Below are positions 60,321 to 64,000 of a DNA stretch of 64,000 nt, piece by piece. The DNA comes from JAIPEI01 sp964443135. GTDB lineage: Bacteria; Desulfobacterota; DSM-4660; Desulfatiglandales; HGW-15. The notes below the pieces were generated by a model, which was not told the origin of the DNA, did no database searches, and was given only the letters and a program-made list of their open reading frames with translations. Position 1 is the first letter of the stretch; each line of letters begins with the position of its first letter. The stretch is taken from positions 1-64,000 of the forward strand of contig CAYUBQ010000015.1 in the NCBI GenBank assembly GCA_964443135.1. The letters are read 5' to 3'. The translations under genes and the position numbers were made by a program.

Positions 60321-60743
60321 TTACGCGGGCCCCTGGGCCGGGTTGGTCATGAACCGCGTGGAGCGGATGCGCTCCCCCACCTCCCCTGTGACGAGCTCGC
60401 AGAGGGGCGCCGACCAGTACCGGTTCCGGAGCTCCCGCTCTCCCCTGCGCCGGGCCAGCTCGTTCCGGGCCAGGACCTTGACGAGCATCATGTCGTTGGA
60501 GCCGTGCCTCGCCTCCTGGCTTTTCCCGGCCAGGGTGTAGGCGAATGTCAGGAGGGCGATGGCGGTGACCGCATCCGGATCGGACGCGAAATCCCTTCGG
60601 GTGACATTCACCCGGCCCACCCGTTCCAGGATCTCCCCGGGCACGTCCCGAAGGGTGGTTTCCGGGGAGAAACGCCCGGAGAGCCAGGAAAAGGCTTCGG
60701 CGCCCACGAGCGCGACGATGGGGTTGCCTTCGGTGTCGTTCAT
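60321..60743 (-). CDS. Hypothetical protein
   Basis: This 140-residue protein has a helical pattern with one hydrophobic segment (AVTAIALLTFAYTLAG, about 58-73) in the middle and a basic C-terminal half (RNELARRRGERELRN). No family was recognised. It is the first gene of a unit with the Nudix and AsmA-like genes and has a clear promoter about 255 bp upstream. Length and codon bias like its neighbours support it. Confidence 0.62.
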   Translation of the reverse strand: MNDTEGNPIVALVGAEAFSWLSGRFSPETTLRDVPGEILERVGRVNVTRRDFASDPDAVTAIALLTFAYTLAGKSQEARHGSNDMMLVKVLARNELARRRGERELRNRYWSAPLCELVTGEVGERIRSTRFMTNPAQGPA

Positions 60744-60995
60744 GGTCCGGATGTCCCGTATCTGTTCCGATGCGTTCCGCTCTTGGGTTCTCGACCACGG
60801 GCGCTTCCGCGTCCATTCCGGAATGCGGTGAGCCGGGTAGCGAGCCCACGATATCGAAAACCGACGCGAACCACAATACCCATCGGGCGCAGAGGCCCGA
60901 GTCCCTGCGCGGAGACCCGTCGAGCGCCCCGGATCGCTTCACGGTCGCGATCTCCCGCGCGGAATTCCTTGGAGAAGAACGTCCCTTCGGACGAT

Positions 60996-61024
60996 ATCAT
61001 AGAAAAGGCAAGCCCGGGATGCAA
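60996..61024 (-). promoter_or_regulatory. Candidate sigma-70 promoter for the hypothetical-Nudix-AsmA unit
   Basis: On the minus strand TTGCAT (plus 61019-61024) is followed after 17 bp by TATGAT (plus 60996-61001). The leader is about 250 bases. Confidence 0.6.
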
Positions 61025-61116
61025 CGGGAACGCGGGAGGAGGGATCGGATGCCCCGGGAACCCTGGGGTTTTCCTCTTCTTTCGATGGGTTGGGAGAGAA
61101 GGCCCGGCGTTTTCCG

Positions 61117-61145
61117 TTGACGAACCTTACGGGTTTCCCTACCAT
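61117..61145 (+). promoter_or_regulatory. Candidate sigma-70 promoter for the SPFH pair
   Basis: TTGACG at 61117-61122 and TACCAT at 61140-61145 are 17 bp apart, about 55 bases before the ATG at 61198. Confidence 0.55.
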
Positions 61146-61197
61146 GGCGGGACGTCATGTTCCGGGGAGACGCCGATCCCGGGGAAGGAGGGACACG

Positions 61198-62352
61198 ATG
61201 GGTAGGGACAACGTGGTTTTCCTGGAGGTGCTGGAGTGGTTCGACGACACCGGGCGGGAGCTGGTGCACCGCATTCCGGAGGGGGGTTCGGGAGAGATCA
61301 AGTTCGGGGCCCAGCTCACGGTGCGGGACAGCCAGGCCGGGGTGTTCTTCTACCAGGGAAAGGCGGTGGAGGCCTTCGGGCCGGGCCGACACACCCTGAA
61401 AACCGGGAACATTCCCATCCTGACCAAGGTTGCGGCGCTCCCGTGGGCCATGACGAGCCCGCTTCGGGCCGAGCTCTACTTCGTGAACATGAAGACGTTC
61501 ACGAACCTGAAGTGGGGGACGCGGGACCCTGTGGCCTTCAAGGACTCGGAGCTCGGACTGGTCCGCCTTCGGGCCTTCGGGGTGTTCAACCTCCAGGTGG
61601 TCCAGCCCATCCTGTTCATCAACCGGCTGGTCGGGACCCAGGGGATGTTCACGACCGAGGCGGTGGAGGAGTATCTGAACCGGGTCATCGTGAGCCGCTT
61701 CAACGACTACATGGGGGAGACCCTGGACTCCATCCTGAACCTGCCGTCCAAGTACGACGAGCTCTCCGAGGGGCTGGCCAAGCGGGTGCAGGAGGACTTC
61801 GGCCACTTCGGCCTCGCCATGACCCAGCTCTACGTCAACGCCATCACCCCCCCGCCGGAGGTCCAGCAGGCTATCGACGACCGGAGCCGCATGGGCGTGT
61901 TCGACGACATGAACAAGCTCATGCAGATGAAGGCGGCCATGGCCATGGAGAAGGCCTCGGAGGGCGGAGAGGGCGCCGGAACGGGCATGGGTATGGGCAT
62001 GGGCGTGATGATGCCCGCCATGTTCGCCCAGTACTTCGCCGGGGCCCAGCCCGGCGGCGGGAGCGGGCCTCCGTCTCCAGGCGCCCCGCCCTCCGCGTCT
62101 TCGAGCGCCGTCTGCCAGGACTGCCGGAACGACATTCCGGTGAACGCCAAGTTCTGCCCCTTCTGCGGGCACCAGCAGGTGGTCTTCACCCAGTGTGAAA
62201 GCTGCGGCAAGAACCTGCCGCCCAATGCGCGTTTCTGCTCACGCTGCGGCCACGCGGTGGAGGACAAGCCGGCGGCGGCGTTCTGTTCCAAGTGCGGCAA
62301 CGAGAACCTTCCGGACGCCAAGTTCTGCAACAGCTGCGGTGAAAAGCTCTAG
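61198..62352 (+). CDS. SPFH/band-7 protein with C-terminal zinc ribbons
   Basis: This 384-residue protein is of the YdjI/virion-core-like SPFH group. Residues 1-230 are the SPFH domain (EIKFGAQLTVRDSQAGVFFYQG, FGPGRHTLKTGNIPI, FGVFNLQVVQPILFINRLVG). A Gly/Met/Pro-rich hinge (about 262-300) leads to three zinc-knuckle pairs: CQDC..CPFCG, CESC..CSRCG and CSKC..CNSCG. Members help organise membrane domains and are linked to envelope stress. Its ATG follows AAGGAGGGACACG. The end overlaps the next gene by 14 bp. Confidence 0.85.
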   Translation: MGRDNVVFLEVLEWFDDTGRELVHRIPEGGSGEIKFGAQLTVRDSQAGVFFYQGKAVEAFGPGRHTLKTGNIPILTKVAALPWAMTSPLRAELYFVNMKTFTNLKWGTRDPVAFKDSELGLVRLRAFGVFNLQVVQPILFINRLVGTQGMFTTEAVEEYLNRVIVSRFNDYMGETLDSILNLPSKYDELSEGLAKRVQEDFGHFGLAMTQLYVNAITPPPEVQQAIDDRSRMGVFDDMNKLMQMKAAMAMEKASEGGEGAGTGMGMGMGVMMPAMFAQYFAGAQPGGGSGPPSPGAPPSASSSAVCQDCRNDIPVNAKFCPFCGHQQVVFTQCESCGKNLPPNARFCSRCGHAVEDKPAAAFCSKCGNENLPDAKFCNSCGEKL

Positions 62353-63577
62353 ACTGCTCATCGAGCACCAGTGCCCCCAGTGCGGGGCGCCGGCGACCCT
62401 GGAGGAGACGGACCATCTGTTCACCTGTTCGTTCTGCCGGGTGAAGTCCTACCTCCTGAGCCGCGTGTACCGCTACGTGATGCCTCACAAGGCGGACGGG
62501 GGCCGCGAGCTGCTGTACCTGCCCTACTGGCGGTTCAAGGGCATGCTCTTCAACTGCACGGAGCGCGGGCTCGACCACCGCCTCGTGGACGTCAGCTACC
62601 GGGGCGTGGAAAGCCCCCACGTGCCCGTGTCGGTGGGGTTGAGAAGCCAGACCCAGAAGCTCCGCTTTCTGACCCCCGATACGGTGGGGCGGTTTCTCCA
62701 GCCGGAGGTGCGCTACGCCGACATGCTCGACCGGGTCCGGGACCGCTTCGGCCGGGGCGGGGGATCGTCCCTGTTCCACCAGGCCTTCATCGGGGAGACC
62801 CTGAGCATTCTGTACGCGCCGTTCTACGTGGACGGCAAGCTCTTCGACGCCGTCCTGAACCGTGCGATCTCGCCGCCGCTCGGCGCCGATTTCGACCTCG
62901 AGGAGAAGCCGGGAGGACGCCCCACGTGGGAGCTCCGGTTCGTGCCGGCCCAGTGCCCGGAGTGCGGCTGGGACCTGGAGGGCGAGCGGGACAGCTTCGC
63001 CCTGGGCTGCCGGAACTGCAACTCGGTCTGGCATGGCGGAAAGCGGCGCTTCACGAAGCTGGAGTCCGGCCACCTGCCTCCCGAGGGCGGCCGGGGAGAC
63101 ACGCTGTTCCTGCCCTTTTACCGGATTCGCCCGAAGGTCTCGGGCGTGGCCCTGGAGACCCGGGCGGACCTGGTGCGTCTCGCCAACCTGCCCGTGGCGG
63201 TCACGGAGGCCATGGAGGAGCGGCCCTTTCAGTTCTGGGCCCCGGCGTTCAAGGTCCGCCCCCAGGACTATCTGCGGTTCTCGCTCCGGACCACCCTGGG
63301 CCAGCCGCCGGGCAAAGGAGAGGACCGTCTGCCCGAAGGCGAGGTCTACCCCGTGACCCTGCCGGTGACCGAGGCCCTGGAGAGCCTCAAGCTGAACCTG
63401 GCCTCCTTCATGAAGCCCCCGAGGAAGCTCTATCCCCGGCTCCCCGAGATCGGGATCGAGCCGAAGCGGATCGCGCTCACCTACCTCCCCTTTCAAGTGA
63501 AACGGAACGAGGTGCTCTACCCCCCGTGCCGGCTGCGCATCAACCGCAATCTCCTGGTCTACGGGCGGCAGCTCTGA
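62339..63577 (+). CDS. Zinc-ribbon protein partnered with the SPFH gene
   Basis: This 412-residue protein starts with a Cys4 zinc site (CPQCGAPATLEETDHLFTCSFC) and has a second in the middle (CPECGWDLEG, CRNCNSVWHGG). Between them are beta-rich segments containing LYLPYWRFKGMLFNC and LFLPFYRIRPKVSG, which repeat the pattern L-x-LPY/FWR, so the two halves look like a duplicated module. It starts at GTG 62339, inside the SPFH gene, with little ribosome site, so coupling is expected. I do not recognise a named family; function is probably tied to SPFH rafts. Confidence 0.72.
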   Translation: MKSSRLLIEHQCPQCGAPATLEETDHLFTCSFCRVKSYLLSRVYRYVMPHKADGGRELLYLPYWRFKGMLFNCTERGLDHRLVDVSYRGVESPHVPVSVGLRSQTQKLRFLTPDTVGRFLQPEVRYADMLDRVRDRFGRGGGSSLFHQAFIGETLSILYAPFYVDGKLFDAVLNRAISPPLGADFDLEEKPGGRPTWELRFVPAQCPECGWDLEGERDSFALGCRNCNSVWHGGKRRFTKLESGHLPPEGGRGDTLFLPFYRIRPKVSGVALETRADLVRLANLPVAVTEAMEERPFQFWAPAFKVRPQDYLRFSLRTTLGQPPGKGEDRLPEGEVYPVTLPVTEALESLKLNLASFMKPPRKLYPRLPEIGIEPKRIALTYLPFQVKRNEVLYPPCRLRINRNLLVYGRQL

Positions 63578-63612
63578 ACGGCCGCCGGTCCGTCCTCCCG
63601 CCCGGGTTTTCG

Positions 63613-63641
63613 TTGACAGGACCGGGTCTCCTTTCTATGCT
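63613..63641 (+). promoter_or_regulatory. Candidate sigma-70 promoter for the prenyltransferase gene
   Basis: TTGACA at 63613-63618 and TATGCT at 63636-63641 lie 17 bp apart, a near-consensus promoter, 45 bases before the ATG at 63686. Confidence 0.65.
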
Positions 63642-63685
63642 CCGCCTGGACCGCAAAAAACGTCAGGACAGTCGGGATCTTAGCC

Positions 63686-64000
63686 ATGAGCAGATATCGG
63701 GACTGGTTTCTGGCCATGAGGCCCTGGTCGTTCACCATGTCGGCCATCTCGGTGAGCGTCGGGGCGGCCCTGGCCGCCACGCACGGCTCCTTTTCGTGGG
63801 GCCTTTACCTCCTGACCCTGGTCGCCCTGGTCGCCGTCCACGGCGGCGTCAACCTGATGAACGACTTCTTCGACTTCAAAAGCGGGGTGGACATCGAGGA
63901 GGTGGCCACCGCCCGGTACCGCCCGCACCCCCTGGTCGAGGGAAAGATCTACCCCATGCCGGTGCTGTGGCTCTCCATCCTGCTGCTCGGCATGGGGGCG
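63686..64000 (+). CDS. UbiA/MenA-family prenyltransferase, 5' part
   Basis: The first 105 codons of a membrane prenyltransferase are present. RDWFLAMRPWSFTMSAISVS is the usual MenA/UbiA opening, and NLMNDFFDFKSGVD is the first Asp-rich motif (N-x-x-N-D-x-x-D). It attaches a polyprenyl chain to an aromatic ring, as in menaquinone synthesis. The window ends before the second Asp motif. This is a second UbiA-family member next to the one fused to IspH. Confidence 0.88.
   Translation, partial: MSRYRDWFLAMRPWSFTMSAISVSVGAALAATHGSFSWGLYLLTLVALVAVHGGVNLMNDFFDFKSGVDIEEVATARYRPHPLVEGKIYPMPVLWLSILLLGMGA

Larger units (their letters stand above)
60744..61197. other. Divergent intergenic region
   Basis: This 454-base gap contains two back-to-back promoters (listed separately), one for the hypothetical-Nudix-AsmA unit and one for the SPFH pair. 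No gene, repeat unit or RNA motif was recognised in the rest. Confidence 0.5.

Noticed and set aside
1..64000. tRNA or rRNA genes, prophage or integrase
   Set aside because: No T-loop patterns with a matching acceptor stem, no ribosomal RNA signatures and no recombinase or phage structural genes were seen.

Overview
The window is GC-rich, densely packed bacterial chromosome. The gene content points to an anaerobic, respiring or acetogen-like bacterium, most likely of the Desulfobacterota (former Deltaproteobacteria). It carries a complete carbonyl branch of the Wood-Ljungdahl pathway (CooC, AcsD, CooS/AcsA, AcsB, AcsC, AcsE), a reductive activator of corrinoid proteins, a B12-dependent ribonucleotide reductase, a TRAP transporter feeding an ATP/CoA-ligase catabolic cluster, and twitching-motility ATPases. 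The taxonomic placement is inference from gene families. No rRNA or tRNA was seen.

Layout. (1) 1-15.6 kb, all minus strand: a catabolic island. In transcription order it holds a FadR-type regulator with a palindromic operator, TRAP transporter DctP-DctQ-DctM, HyuA and HyuB (ATP-dependent hydantoinase/carboxylase family), a VOC protein, a PaaK-like CoA ligase, a solo receiver protein, a PreA-like flavoprotein with ferredoxin domain and a PyrK-like electron-transfer subunit. A MarR regulator, a small chimeric ORF, a second solo receiver and a second acyl-CoA synthetase (cut by the window start) follow. (2) 15.7-21.3 kb, minus: glycosyltransferase, an IspH-UbiA fusion, a Dus tRNA-dihydrouridine synthase and RACo, with 4-bp gene overlaps. 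(3) 21.5-26.4 kb, plus: nrdJ, an ArsC-like protein whose nucleophile is Ser, a promoter-and-terminator-bounded noncoding transcript, speD and speE. (4) 26.5-35.8 kb, minus: gpsA, gyrA, gyrB, dnaN and dnaA, the usual replication-origin neighbourhood, but the DnaA has an eroded ATPase site. (5) 35.8-45.2 kb, plus: the CODH/ACS operon, divergent from dnaA and closed by a strong terminator. (6) 45.3-50.3 kb, plus: Mrp ATPase, a membrane nucleotide cyclase with an in-frame UGA, a zinc-finger/J-domain protein, a GHMP kinase and a hypothetical gene. (7) 50.4-53.4 kb, minus: pilT, a PilU-like gene and a zinc-ribbon/receiver-like protein. (8) 53.5-64 kb: a triple tandem repeat, GNAT and MFS genes, a large AsmA/YhdP-type protein with a Nudix hydrolase, an SPFH/zinc-ribbon pair, and the start of a second UbiA-family prenyltransferase.

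The CODH/ACS genes condense CO, a corrinoid-bound methyl group and CoA into acetyl-CoA, or run in reverse. CooC loads nickel, AcsE moves methyl from methyl-tetrahydrofolate to the AcsCD corrinoid protein, and RACo (encoded 15 kb away) rescues oxidised corrinoid. The 1-15 kb island looks like uptake of an organic acid or ketone-derived acid, ATP-dependent modification by HyuAB, CoA activation and further reduction; its substrate cannot be read from sequence.

The items most worth checking are the ATPase-degenerate DnaA, the UGA-interrupted cyclase with a SECIS-like hairpin, the IspH-UbiA fusion, the paired solo receivers with a shared C-terminal signature beside CoA ligases, the long Lys/Ala/Glu tail on AcsD, the speD leader RNA, and a dispersed repeat family of about 106 bp that ends the marR gene.
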